Shown here one piece after another: positions 46,950 to 56,618 of a stretch of 64,000 bases of DNA. Location of the stretch: the NCBI RefSeq assembly GCF_002749975.1, contig NZ_PEIG01000012.1, positions 102,834 through 166,833 of the forward strand. The letters are read 5' to 3'. A model generated the notes under the pieces. That model was not told the DNA's origin. It ran no database searches and worked only from the letters and a program-made list of their open reading frames with translations. This stretch comes from Gloeocapsopsis sp. IPPAS B-1203 (lineage in GTDB: Bacteria > Cyanobacteriota > Cyanobacteriia > Cyanobacteriales > Chroococcidiopsidaceae). The translations under genes and the position numbers were made by a program. Every line of letters starts with the position of its first letter. The stretch's first letter is position 1.

Positions 46950-47800
46950 CCTTTCCATCTACTAAGCACAAGGTCGATCGAGCAGATGATTCCCCTAATT
47001 TAAATGCAATCCTGGCAGCGGAGCAACGACGACAGGGAGGTATCTGGAAACTCCTACATCGTAGCTTTTGGGGAGTGCTGGCGATCGCCCTACTGATTGC
47101 TAGTGCCCGCACAGCAAGGGTCAATTTGTTGCAATTTTGGCAGCGCATCCCTACGGTGGGAGAGTGGCTGTCTCGTTTATTTCCGCCTGATTTTTCAGAG
47201 CTACCCATCTTTTTTGAAGCGATTTGGGAAACCTTAGCAATTGCCATTATTGGTACAGGTTGTGCAATTCTGGTTGCCGTTCCTCTAGCCTTGTTAGTTG
47301 CGCGAAATATTACTCCGGTGCAATGGTTAGCCACTCCCTTGCGAGGGCTACTAAATTTGCTACGCGGTATTGATACTGCTATTTTCGCTTTATTTTTTGT
47401 TTCAATTGTGGGTTTAGGACCCTTTGCTGGAGCCTTGGGTGTAGCATTTCACACGACTGGATCGATGGCAAAGCTCTATGCTGAAGTGCTGGAGTCACTA
47501 CCCAGCGAACCGATTGAAGCTATTGAAGCCACTGGAAGCGATCGCCTTCGCACCTTTGCCTTTGCGGTCTTGCCCGAAGCTCTACCTGGATTAATTGGCA
47601 TTAGTTTGTACTTATGGGAATTTAATGTCCGTTCTTCTGTAATTTTGGGTATCGTTGGGGCTGGAGGTATCGGCTACGAATTGCTAGTTAGCTTAAAGTT
47701 GCTCGACTTTCCTCGTCTTTGTACTATTTTGCTGCTGATTCTAGCTATGGTCAGTCTAATTGATGCATTCAGCGCCTACTTCCGCCAGCGATTGAATTGA
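46946..47800 (+). CDS. phnE: PhnE-type ABC transporter permease
   Basis: 284 residues with six membrane segments. The EAA-type loop EAIEATGSDRLRTFAFAVLP near residue 193 contacts the ATPase. AIIGTGCAILVAVPLALLVA and GGIGYELLVSLKLLDF are typical of phosphonate permeases. Middle gene of phnDEC, coupled to both sides. Confidence 0.9.
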   Translation: MTFPSTKHKVDRADDSPNLNAILAAEQRRQGGIWKLLHRSFWGVLAIALLIASARTARVNLLQFWQRIPTVGEWLSRLFPPDFSELPIFFEAIWETLAIAIIGTGCAILVAVPLALLVARNITPVQWLATPLRGLLNLLRGIDTAIFALFFVSIVGLGPFAGALGVAFHTTGSMAKLYAEVLESLPSEPIEAIEATGSDRLRTFAFAVLPEALPGLIGISLYLWEFNVRSSVILGIVGAGGIGYELLVSLKLLDFPRLCTILLLILAMVSLIDAFSAYFRQRLN

Positions 47801-47801
47801 C

Positions 47802-48548
47802 ATGATTGTTGTTGAAAATCTTACTAAATCCTACCAGCGCGGTCACTTCGCGCTCCACAATGTTGGCTTTGAGGTCATGCCTCATACTTTCACTGCGATT
47901 TTGGGTACGAGTGGATCTGGAAAAACAACTTTGCTGCGCTGCCTTCTGCAACTTACTCAGCCTGATACAGGAAAGATTTGGTTTCAAGGGCGGAATTTAA
48001 ACCAATGTTCTGCTCTAGAGTTACGGCAGGCACGCATGCAGATTGCAATGGTGGCTCAGCAATTTAACTTGGTGCGGCGTCGCACCGCTCTAGAGAATTG
48101 CCTGGGAGGTTGTTTGCCAGAACTGCCACTGTGGCGCTGTTTAACGAGCCAGTTTCCTGCTAGCTTATTGCGGGAAGGGTTAGCTGCCTTAGAGCGGGTG
48201 CAATTATTAGAGTTTGCCTTTCAACGCGCCGATCGCCTTTCGGGAGGACAACAGCAGCGAGTTGCAATTGCCCGTGCCCTTACCCAAAAAGCTCGCCTAA
48301 TTCTGGCAGATGAACCTGTCGCTAGTCTTGACCCTGAAACTGCCCATGTGGTGCTGCGACTGTTGCGATCGCTCTGCGACCAGGAAGGCATCACGATTCT
48401 CTGCAATTTACATCAAGTTGAATTAGCAACACAGTATAGCGATCGCATTCTTGGTATTCAAGCGGGTAAATTAGTCTTGGATGCCTCAACGGATCAATTT
48501 AGCGATTCGGATAGCAATCTAATTTATAAAACCCAATCAGTGGCTTGA
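47802..48548 (+). CDS. phnC: PhnC-type ABC transporter ATPase
   Basis: 248 residues: Walker [10 protein letters not shown] near residue 32, Q-loop in MVAQQFNLV, signature LSGGQQQR, Walker [13 protein letters not shown] and an H-loop NLHQVE. It energises PhnE. The order D-E-C is complete, but no phosphite dehydrogenase or C-P lyase gene lies in the window. Gene debris begins about 100 bp downstream. Confidence 0.92.
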   Translation: MIVVENLTKSYQRGHFALHNVGFEVMPHTFTAILGTSGSGKTTLLRCLLQLTQPDTGKIWFQGRNLNQCSALELRQARMQIAMVAQQFNLVRRRTALENCLGGCLPELPLWRCLTSQFPASLLREGLAALERVQLLEFAFQRADRLSGGQQQRVAIARALTQKARLILADEPVASLDPETAHVVLRLLRSLCDQEGITILCNLHQVELATQYSDRILGIQAGKLVLDASTDQFSDSDSNLIYKTQSVA

Positions 48549-48645
48549 TTAAAGTTGAACAAGTAAACAAAATTCTGTGTTGTTTGCACTCAGCAACTTA
48601 TTAATGGCTTCGAGTCACAGAAAGACCACTGCAATCAAGTCAAAT

Positions 48646-49262
48646 GAAAATATCTTATAACTGATTGAAAGCGGTTGGGATAAAATTCTAGCAAGATTCT
48701 ACGCTCTAATTGAGGAATCAAAACGTCAAGGCAATAAGATTACCAAGGAATATATTACTAGTTTCGGCGAACAGTTACAGCCATTTGATGGCGTGACTCA
48801 AATGTTTGATCGCCTGCAACAAAGCGCTTACCAAATCAATCCTGAAGTAGAAGTTGAATTTTACCTAATTACTTGCGGCATGGTAGAAATTGCTTACCAT
48901 AATTGCATTGCGCCTTGTTTTAAAGCTATGTGGGGATGTGAGTTCTCTTATGACGAAGATGGCGGAATTAAGTTTTTGAAAAAAATTGTTACTCATACTG
49001 AGAAAACTCGTTATCTCTTTCAAATAGCAAAAGGAATTGAGCATCATCAAGATGACGGTAAAACTTTTGTTTACCGAGACGTACCCGCCGAAGAACTGCG
49101 TATTCTCTGACGCAAGCGATCTATGTTGGTGATGGAGCGTCGGATATTCCCTGCTTTTCGTTACTCAATCAAGAACAGGGTACGGCGATCGCGCTTTATA
49201 AAAATCAGACACCAGAAGAATGGGGACGGGAGTTAAACCTGACCCAAAGCCAACGAGTTGCT
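48646..49262 (+). pseudogene. HAD-family hydrolase, internal remnant
   Basis: The frame gives ESGWDKILARFYALIEESKR, then LQPFDGVTQMFDRLQQSAYQ and VEFYLITCGMVEIAYHNCIA; after a shift near 49107 it gives IYVGDGASDIPCFSLLNQEQ and ELNLTQSQRVANV. YVGDGASD is the terminal acidic motif of HAD phosphatases. The N-terminal DxD part and the end are missing, so it is non-functional. Confidence 0.72.
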
Positions 49263-49265
49263 AAT

Positions 49266-49650
49266 GTGCGATCAGTGATTGCAGAAGGAGAGTACGGGTA
49301 TCAGCGAGTGAATGTTGCGACTGAGCAGCGCGATCCCAACTCATTAATCAATTGGATGGAGCGCCTCATTCGTACCCGCCAGCAATGCCAAGAGTTAGGC
49401 ATAGGTTCGTGGCAGATTTATAGAAACAGACGAACCATGTGTCTTCGCCCACTGCTGCGAGTCGCAACGAGTAGTGGTTGTGTTGCATAATTTAGCAGAC
49501 AGAGCGTGTAGTGTAACGCTTAAATTGCAGGATGACAAACGTTTGATTGAGCTATTTGGCGATCGCCAGTACGAACCCCTAAGCAATGGTTCTAGTTCTA
49601 TTCCTCTAGAAGCATATGGCTATCGTTGGTTTTGGATGAACCGGATGTAG
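49266..49650 (+). pseudogene. Trehalose-synthase/alpha-amylase-like gene, 3' remnant
   Basis: The frame reads VIAEGEYGYQRVNVATEQRD and LINWMERLIRTRQQCQELGI, then after a shift near 49415 DEPCVFAHCCESQRVVVLHN, SVTLKLQDDKRLIELFGD and YGYRWFWM before the stop at 49648-49650. This is the C-terminal end of GH13 enzymes close to trehalose synthase. The catalytic barrel is absent. It abuts the HAD remnant without a gap. Confidence 0.68.
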
Positions 49651-49697
49651 CAATACTCAAATTAATGGGTTGCCATCAAGCGATCGCTCCTCGCCGT

Positions 49698-51023
49698 CTA
49701 AAGCACTTTCATTACTGCTTGATATCGCTGTTCAATATCTTTTTTATCTAATTCTTGGGAAACGTCATTGAAACTATCATGCTTAATCATTTCGGCATGA
49801 CGACGCAGTGCTGCAAGGTTTCTGGGATTTTTGGTATGAAGAGCAATGGTTGCGATCGCTTCTAGTAAACGAACAGTCACAGCAACATCCGAGGTACTAT
49901 ACTGTCGAATTTGGTTAAAGGCAGCATCAGTTAGCCCTGCAAACGTCACTGGTTGGGCAATGACGCGCAGGTTGTCTTTATCATCGTAGCGGTAGGGAGA
50001 GGGGAAATCGCGCCCTGCAAGGCGTGACAGTCCGGCACTCAATCGGTCAATACACCTAATCGCAGTAAATGGATCGTTAACGGCGGGAGAAATCGCACGT
50101 AGCGCAATTTCAACTAATTGATGAATCGGAAACTCTACATCCTGCTGCTCGGTGCGTTCTTTACCAAAAATAAAAGTATCTCGAAGCTCTTTAATGAGTT
50201 TTTGGTTGACCTGTTCTTCAGGATAGACCACAACTAACTCGCTACCCTGGACGACAAACTTGCCTGGGCGAAATTCTAACCGCACTAGCAACTCTTTTTC
50301 AGAGGCAATCTGCATGAGCTTGTCATCGTCAATCGCTTGTAAATAACCGCTACGATTTGCCTTAATCGGGTAGGCATCTACATCAAAATTTGCAGGAATT
50401 TCTACCACGCGCTGCCCAACTTGAGACAAGCCTTGTCCAATTTTTTCGGGAAATAATCGATCTATAGCACGGTCGAGATCGGTGCTGACCTCTGAAATTA
50501 CGTGCGACGCTTGAATGATAGTGGAGGCGTGATGAATAAAATAGATTAGCAAACTGATACTTGCGATCGCGAGTACTAAGGCGACTGTCACCGACATTTG
50601 CGGCACAAAGAAGGTGTAACCATCTCCTTCTCCCCTGACTGTCCGCAGAACAAGCAAGCAGTAGATAAATGTACCAATAAATGTCCCCAGGACAACTTGA
50701 TTACCAACATCCTGCATAAAGTTACGCAGCAAGCGGGGACCAAAATTAGAAGCAGCTAGTTGCAGAGCCACTATTGTAATTGAAAAGGCAGTACCTGCAA
50801 CGGTAATTACAGAACCAGCGATAGCTGAAAGTACCGCTCTAGCTCCATCTGTACCGCCTGTGTACATCCAGCCCCACTTTTCTAAGGGACCATAATATCC
50901 GGCTCGGTCAAGCGTTAAGATTGCGATCGCCAAGGCGATGGCGATTACCACAATAACTCCTGGCAAGAACAAGTAACTCGATTGCAGCGAGTCCCAGAGT
51001 TTAGCGATTTTGACGTTTTTCAT
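49698..51023 (-). CDS. DUF2254 membrane protein
   Basis: 441 residues. Four membrane helices lie in the first 170 residues (including VITVAGTAFSITIVALQLAA), with the conserved FGPRLLRNFMQD between them. The soluble rest contains IPANFDVDAYPIKANRSGYL and ALRAISPAVNDPFTAIRCID, hallmarks of DUF2254. The function is unproven. Its ATG overlaps the stop of the MscS gene, so the two are translationally coupled and perhaps act together in osmotic or ionic control. Confidence 0.85.
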   Translation of the reverse strand: MKNVKIAKLWDSLQSSYLFLPGVIVVIAIALAIAILTLDRAGYYGPLEKWGWMYTGGTDGARAVLSAIAGSVITVAGTAFSITIVALQLAASNFGPRLLRNFMQDVGNQVVLGTFIGTFIYCLLVLRTVRGEGDGYTFFVPQMSVTVALVLAIASISLLIYFIHHASTIIQASHVISEVSTDLDRAIDRLFPEKIGQGLSQVGQRVVEIPANFDVDAYPIKANRSGYLQAIDDDKLMQIASEKELLVRLEFRPGKFVVQGSELVVVYPEEQVNQKLIKELRDTFIFGKERTEQQDVEFPIHQLVEIALRAISPAVNDPFTAIRCIDRLSAGLSRLAGRDFPSPYRYDDKDNLRVIAQPVTFAGLTDAAFNQIRQYSTSDVAVTVRLLEAIATIALHTKNPRNLAALRRHAEMIKHDSFNDVSQELDKKDIEQRYQAVMKVL

Positions 51024-52039
51024 TTGCCATCTTCCGCAGTTAAATTTTGGTTGCTGTTATCACCGTTTTTTGAGGCTCGAATTTCAGCTAACCGCTTGAG
51101 AGAACCGCTAATGCTGCGAGGTTTCGGTACTTCTTTATTGCCAGCGGGCCACCCTTCACGCTGACGATTGCGAATGCCATCTGTTTCTTCAGTTTGGTCG
51201 TGAAATAAAATTTGGCGTGTGGGATAAGGCAAGTCAATGCCATTTTCTACTAGCTTATGCTTGATGGCAGAAATTACTTTGTCTCGCGAATTGAGATCGT
51301 CCATCCGCCTTGGCGGTTTAATCCACCAACGAGCGCGGATATTAACGCTACTTTCAGCTAGTTCTAGTACGAGGACATCGGGAGCTGGATCTCTCAAAAC
51401 ATCGTCCACGCTATAGATCGCTTCTAGCATCAAACGTTTTGCTTCGTCAACATCATCACCGTAACCGATACCGACATCGTATTCAATCCGGCGAGCATCA
51501 AAAGCAGTGTTGACAGTCACCGAATTTGTAAATAGTTCGGAGTTAGGAATGACAATCCGGCGACCGTCGTAGGTTCTAATTGTTGTAGCACGCGTTTCAA
51601 TGTTTTCCACCGTTCCTTCAAAGTTTTTGAAGACGATTTGATCCTCAATTTTGAATGGCTCAGTCAAAAGAATCAGAATTCCAGCTAGAAAGTTTTGCAG
51701 AATGTCGCGGAAAGCGAAACCAATTGCTACACCACTAATACCTAGTAGTTGTACTAAATCTCCGGCTCTAAATGTTGGAACAATAATTGATAGCGCGACA
51801 AATAACCCCAGGAGAATGACAGTCCCCTGAGCTAATCGCCCTAGTACCATCCCTAAATTTCGTGCTTGCCGATGCCTTCGCGTGAAGCGTTTCACTAATA
51901 ACTTCAACCAGCGAGCAGCAAAGAAAAATAGGATAAAAACAATAAGTGCCAAGACGATGTTTGGCAGCATGATGATAAAGCTGTCAATCATTCCTCCAAT
52001 TTTATTCCATGCTGCTGTTATTGCTGCCTGAATATTCAT
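51020..52039 (-). CDS. Mechanosensitive channel (MscS family), second copy
   Basis: 339 residues. Three N-terminal helices, then the pore helix GISGVAIGFAFRDILQNFLA near residue 105 and EDQIVFKNFEGTVENIETRA. The C-terminal cytoplasmic domain continues with a charged tail (RNRQREGWPAGNKEVPKPRS) longer than in the 23.7-kb paralogue. Its last codons overlap the DUF2254 start. The upstream 1.1-kb spacer carries one copy of the CTCCNC/TTCCAC motif, but 929 bp away. Confidence 0.9.
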   Translation of the reverse strand: MNIQAAITAAWNKIGGMIDSFIIMLPNIVLALIVFILFFFAARWLKLLVKRFTRRHRQARNLGMVLGRLAQGTVILLGLFVALSIIVPTFRAGDLVQLLGISGVAIGFAFRDILQNFLAGILILLTEPFKIEDQIVFKNFEGTVENIETRATTIRTYDGRRIVIPNSELFTNSVTVNTAFDARRIEYDVGIGYGDDVDEAKRLMLEAIYSVDDVLRDPAPDVLVLELAESSVNIRARWWIKPPRRMDDLNSRDKVISAIKHKLVENGIDLPYPTRQILFHDQTEETDGIRNRQREGWPAGNKEVPKPRSISGSLKRLAEIRASKNGDNSNQNLTAEDGK

Positions 52040-53162
52040 AGCTGTTGATCCTAATGCTTAAAATTTGGATTTTGCATTTTAAAGTTTGAATTGGCAATTG
52101 TCTCGAATAATGTAATTTTATACAATTACCACCGTACTATTACTTACAAAACAGTCATTTTAATTGAGATAATGCAAAGTTAAAATCTACCTTGAGTAAG
52201 GAAAAACTACTTCTAATAAAGCGGAGTAATACTGTGAATTTTTTTTGTAATACTAAGGCTATTCTCAATCTGAAGTGGAGAAAAACCTAAAACCATGAAC
52301 CTGACCGTCCCATTTCCACAGCTTTGATCTAGTAATATTTAGATACGAAAAGGTATATCTTTAGACATTGATAATATGAAAAATCTGCTCTGTAGAATTA
52401 TAAAGCAGCCTGGTAGCACCGTAATTTTGGATTGTCCTAAACAAGTAAAAACGTAAGTCTAGAGAAAACCACATCAGAGCTAATCTGATTTACTTACTCT
52501 ACTAATCGACTCGAATTGTGAACAATGAAATTGATAGCAAAACTTCAAATACAAGGCTTGTATAAGTATCCTATTTAGGTTCTAAGTTTTTTTGGGAAAA
52601 GCATCACTTAGGCGTATCCTTCTCGCAGGGTAGGACTCACTCCCCGCAGGGGTTGCCGTTAACCGAAGGCACTAGGCTAGGGCACAAAGAGAAGACACAC
52701 GAAGAAATTTTTATAAACAATTTAGGACTGCTATAGCAGGTAATTTGTTCAGTATAATCGCAGTAAAAAATGAATTGATTAGTTCAGCATTATACTGTCT
52801 TTGAACAGTAAAGGGCGTTGCGCGATCGCATTGACAATTTAGCTCCTGCTGAAAAGCTTTTCTAAACCGCAACTACGATGTACAACGCCAGCAATTGGTT
52901 GAATTAAGAGATGAGTTATGAACTACAGTTAAGTAGATTTAACTGCCTTTATTTGAAGTTAGCTGTAGATTGTGGAAAAGTCGGGGAGATTTAAGTAAGA
53001 ATTTCAAAAATAAGTTGTGCAATCTAGCTAGTCGCAGCAACTTAGTAACTCAATAACTTTATTTGCAAATCTTTTTAATTTTGCTTAACTATAATTTTCT
53101 TGTTTTGCTAACTCGACCTTAATGCTTCATTATAATATTGCTTGTATCAAGATTTGAAATAT
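52040..53162. other. 1.1-kb spacer, no gene found
   Basis: AT-rich on the whole, with a GC-richer patch near 52620-52690 (CTCCCCGCAGGGGTTGCCG) typical of cyanobacterial dispersed repeats. It holds the orphan motif copy at 52969-52988. I see no RNA gene. Confidence 0.5.
52969..52988 (-). promoter_or_regulatory. Orphan copy of the CTCCNC-N6-TCCAC motif
   Basis: Minus-strand CTCCCCGACTTTTCCACAAT. It faces the MscS gene but lies 929 bp from its start, so it may serve an unannotated transcript or be a relic. Confidence 0.45.
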
Positions 53163-53966
53163 TTACGATTCTGACTGGCGAGATAGCGCCTGAATTTCGT
53201 GACGTAAAGCTTTAATTTCAGCATGTAGTGCTGCTATAGATTTAGCCCCAGCAATTTCAGCTTCGTCATCATCAGCATCGCGACCGATGAAAAATGTAGC
53301 GATCGCTGCTGTCAAGTAACCAAATACAGCAAAAGCATATAGTGCCAGGAAAAAGCAAAGCACTCGCCCTTCTGGAGTCTGAGGCCAATATTCCGAACCC
53401 ATCGTGGTCATCAACATTGCCGTCCACCAAAGTGCTGTGCCATAGTCATTTAGACCGCGCCCATCAGGAGTATTGCTTTCAAACGCATACATTCCTGCGG
53501 CTCCAATTAAGGTAACTATCAGCGTTGTTGCTACAACATAGCCGAAGCCACGACGACCTAAACTAGCACTAATCGTCCGCATTCCCCGATTAGTCCGTGT
53601 AATCACACGTAGTAACCTGATGCCACGAGCCGCTCGTGTAGTATTCAGCACCCGTAAAATACGAACAAACTTGAATAAGCGCAGTGCTGGTAAGGGTAGA
53701 GCAATAACTGTTAACCAGTTACGTTGAAGATAGGCAAGCTTATATGGAGCTAGAGTAAATTCGAGGATAAAGTCAAGTATAAAAACTATCCAGATAACAG
53801 TACCAATTGCTTGGAGTAAGGACGTTAAACCCCAGATTAACTCAATAACGAACAGTGCTAACCACGCAAAACTCAGTACGAGCATTGGTGTCTCAAGCCA
53901 GTCTTCTAACTGTTGCAAAATTTCCTGCCGTTCTCGATTGAGTACCTGTTTTTCTGGAGTTTTCAT
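53163..53966 (-). CDS. Voltage-sensor ion channel with a non-canonical filter
   Basis: 267 residues: four voltage-sensor helices, a pore loop and S6. S4 carries a ladder of arginines from RLFKFVRILRVL to RGIRLLRVITRT. The pore reads ALWWTAMLMTTMGSEYWPQ, so the position of the K+ filter TVGYG is TMGSE. S6 is AVFGYLTAAIATFFIG, and the end is a charged, possibly coiled-coil tail (ALHAEIKALRHEIQALSRQ). K+ selectivity should not be assumed. A motif half-site lies 122 bp upstream. Confidence 0.87.
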   Translation of the reverse strand: MKTPEKQVLNRERQEILQQLEDWLETPMLVLSFAWLALFVIELIWGLTSLLQAIGTVIWIVFILDFILEFTLAPYKLAYLQRNWLTVIALPLPALRLFKFVRILRVLNTTRAARGIRLLRVITRTNRGMRTISASLGRRGFGYVVATTLIVTLIGAAGMYAFESNTPDGRGLNDYGTALWWTAMLMTTMGSEYWPQTPEGRVLCFFLALYAFAVFGYLTAAIATFFIGRDADDDEAEIAGAKSIAALHAEIKALRHEIQALSRQSES

Positions 53967-54774
53967 CTGTTAATGTTTGCTTTCTTTCTAGCGGTTATAG
54001 CTTCCATTCTTTTGTCACTTTACATACAAGAGTGAACATTTGTCACAATTAACTTGACTGATGGTAATCTGCGGTATTTCAGAAAAAAAGGTTATAAAAC
54101 TTGTGGAGAAACATTTTAGGTAGAGAATGGCAGTTGTTTCGACGTACTAAATGAAGTGGGGTTTAACATCTTATAAAGCTATTTTATGTTCGATAATACC
54201 GTGCTGGAATGATTTGTATATCAGTAAATTCCCGAAGTTAATATCTAGAAATGGTATCACAGCATCAGAGAGGGAACTTTAAGCTTAAGCTAGGGTGTGT
54301 ACCATAATGGTAACTAACACAATTAACACCATTGCTAGAGAAATTAGCTTTTAAAAATGGCTTATTCTATATTTCTACTAACAATATCGAGTTTAACTGA
54401 GTCTAAGTTAATCTCATAAGCAAAAAATAGCGCGATTCCACCTGGCTAAATCAAAAGAGATGCTGAACAAAAGACCATGCAAGTAATTGAACGAGTAGCG
54501 TACATTACTTAAAAGGGAACTTCAAAAAAACTACTGAAGAAACGACTTTTGTAGCTGCAAAGTAAGAGGTCAATGTAATTTAATGACTATTTAAAAAGTC
54601 AAAAGAAAGCACATAATTTACTCACCAAAAATATGCATTGAGTAGCGTTAAAATCGTAAAAATAGTCGAACTTAACTTTATTTAAATTTAGAAGTCAAAC
54701 AACAGTAAACTACCGTCACGAGCGTATTCTATTTGTTAATTAGCAAACAAAAATGTTGAAATAAAAAATAAGTT
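53967..54774. other. Spacer without a gene
   Basis: About 800 bp, AT-rich. Besides a half-copy of the regulatory motif at 54089-54108 (CTCCACAAGTTTT on the minus strand) I see no gene, repeat or RNA. Confidence 0.5.
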
Positions 54775-55695
54775 TTATGTAGATCTGTGTGACATAAGTG
54801 TGAAAAGAGTAATTTCAGGCGGACAATTGATTCGGATTGGTAAGATACTGAAACCAATCCCTCGGTTGACGTAAAGATGGTTTCCTTGTTTTCCATATTC
54901 ATCAATCCAGCCGTCAGCATGAACTTGATCTTCTTTAGTAAAAGTTAGCCAAGACCATTCTGGAGTAAATGGCAAGCGAATTTGTCCGCCGTGAGTATGC
55001 CCTGCTACAGCTATAGGTGCAGAGTTGGCAGGAAATAGAGCAAAGGATTCAGGATGATGCATCATTACAAACCTAGGTGCTGAATCCGGTATCTCAGCTA
55101 GCGCTACAGCTGGTTTATCCTCATTAGCCCAGTGCGATCCTATACCTACTAAATACAAAAGTGCTTTGCGATCGCTCGCTAATGTCTGACTTTGGTTTGA
55201 AGACGGCACGATCGCAACAGCTTCATTTTTCAATACTTGCACGCCCACTGCTTCAAGAGACTCAGCTACTTTGGTTGCTAAAGTCGCGTTTGGAGGAGCA
55301 TCCTTTGCTTTCATGCCATAATCGTGATTGCCTAATACGGCATATGTTGGGATACCAGAGGCAGGTAGTGGACGCACAAGCTCGATCGCCTTACTAATTT
55401 CTGCGCTGGGGTTCTCGCCTGGAGAGTAAATGAAGTCACCAATAATTAGCGCGAACGCGGGGCGTTCCTTAACTAGCTGAACAATCCGATTAATTGTAGG
55501 GGTATTGTCTAGCCACATTCCCACTTGCCAATCACCGATAACCGCAACTTTTTGCCCTTCCCAAGCAGCAGGTAAACCAGGAATTACGGCAACTTGAGGT
55601 TCTACATCGATGAGGTAGGGTTCGAGCAAACCCCAAATCAGAATTGCGCCAATTAATCCTAATAAGCTCAATAAAGCATACTTAATTTTCTTCAT
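54775..55695 (-). CDS. Membrane-anchored metallophosphoesterase
   Basis: 306 residues with an N-terminal helix (YALLSLLGLIGAILIWGLL) and then the calcineurin-like domain: GDWQVGMWLD, LIIGDFIYSPGE, LGNHDYGMK, MMHHPESF and AGHTHGGQIRLP, which supply the dinuclear metal site. Close relatives hydrolyse lipid A precursors, phosphodiesters or phosphoproteins, so the substrate is open. The active site faces away from the cytoplasm if the helix is a signal anchor. It is a single gene. Confidence 0.88.
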   Translation of the reverse strand: MKKIKYALLSLLGLIGAILIWGLLEPYLIDVEPQVAVIPGLPAAWEGQKVAVIGDWQVGMWLDNTPTINRIVQLVKERPAFALIIGDFIYSPGENPSAEISKAIELVRPLPASGIPTYAVLGNHDYGMKAKDAPPNATLATKVAESLEAVGVQVLKNEAVAIVPSSNQSQTLASDRKALLYLVGIGSHWANEDKPAVALAEIPDSAPRFVMMHHPESFALFPANSAPIAVAGHTHGGQIRLPFTPEWSWLTFTKEDQVHADGWIDEYGKQGNHLYVNRGIGFSILPIRINCPPEITLFTLMSHRST

Positions 55696-56114
55696 AGTTC
55701 GCTTGCGAATTTATACTGTTAAGTGTCATGAACCGCTATTGTTCTTCACTCACTTAGCATTTAAATTGATAGTTAGCTTTAACATAAAGATTGAGATTGA
55801 TCTCCCTAAAAATAAACCTGCTCAAAAGGGTTGTACTCCAAATATTTATCTTCTAAAGCAATTTCTTTCCCAACTAACCAGACTTGATTACCGTGCTAGG
55901 CGATCGTGTTGAATTGGATAGATGAGCGCTCCTAAAAACCACCGAAACTTAACGAACCACAAGTTTAGTGATAAGAACTTACCTAAATTTATATACAAGA
56001 GTTGCTTCGTTTATATTTAGTGATGCGATCGCGATCGGCTGGTTGGGACATAGAATAAGTGTGACTTGGTGCTACGCCACAGGTAAAACTGCGGCAGCAC
56101 AAATTATTGTCAAA
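55696..56114. other. Spacer without a gene
   Basis: About 420 bp containing two HIP1-like sites. No coding, repeat or RNA signal recognised. Confidence 0.5.
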
Positions 56115-56618
56115 TTAAAGAATGTCGCGTCTATAACGACCTCTTTCTCTTAGTCGTTCTTGATAAGTTGTCAGATTGCGGTCTTGCAGATTGTAGAAGT
56201 AAGGCTCGTGAGCATACGTATAGGTAGTAGCACCAATCGCTGCACTGGGAATGGGCATCGTCATGTAAGGACGATAAATTCCTCTAACGCGCTCTTCGTA
56301 GTCATTGTCGAGCGCTAAATCTTCACTGAATTCTGGTAAATCTTCTACCTGCTGTTTGGTTAATTGCGGAGCATATACTCTTTTGTCGTCATAATCTATG
56401 TTAGCCATGCCCACTGGAAGAAACACATTCTTACCAAACACCCAAAAGCCTGTATCAACAATGAAATAACGAAAATTTCCGTCTTCATCGACCATGATAT
56501 TCTTTACAGAACCAACTTTATCATCCTGTGCATACACATCAAAGCTTTTGATATCATCACCATCAAAAATGTCGTTTTGATAGTCAGGATAATATTCATC
56601 AAGTTTGTAAAGAGTCAT
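56115..56618 (-). CDS. PRC-barrel domain protein
   Basis: 167 residues. The barrel is seen in DIKSFDVYAQDDKVGSVKNI, VDEDGNFRYFIVDTGFWVFG and VFLPVGMANIDYDDKRVYA. The C-terminal part (residues 110-167) is Tyr- and Arg-rich, with YAHEPYFYNLQDRNL and YQERLRERGRYRR. PRC-barrel proteins of this kind rise under desiccation or osmotic stress in some cyanobacteria; the molecular role is unknown. A CTCCAC/TTCCAC motif lies 71 bp upstream of the ATG. Confidence 0.85.
   Translation of the reverse strand: MTLYKLDEYYPDYQNDIFDGDDIKSFDVYAQDDKVGSVKNIMVDEDGNFRYFIVDTGFWVFGKNVFLPVGMANIDYDDKRVYAPQLTKQQVEDLPEFSEDLALDNDYEERVRGIYRPYMTMPIPSAAIGATTYTYAHEPYFYNLQDRNLTTYQERLRERGRYRRDIL

Noticed and set aside
48793..49110. 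Frame after phnC read as an intact small gene
   Set aside because: HAD-family sequence continues on both sides of it, and after a frameshift downstream, so it is part of a broken gene.
54089..54108. Possible further CTCCAC/TTCCAC site upstream of the ion channel
   Set aside because: Only the first half-site and the AGTTTT core match; the second TCCAC is missing. Not counted among the regulatory sites.
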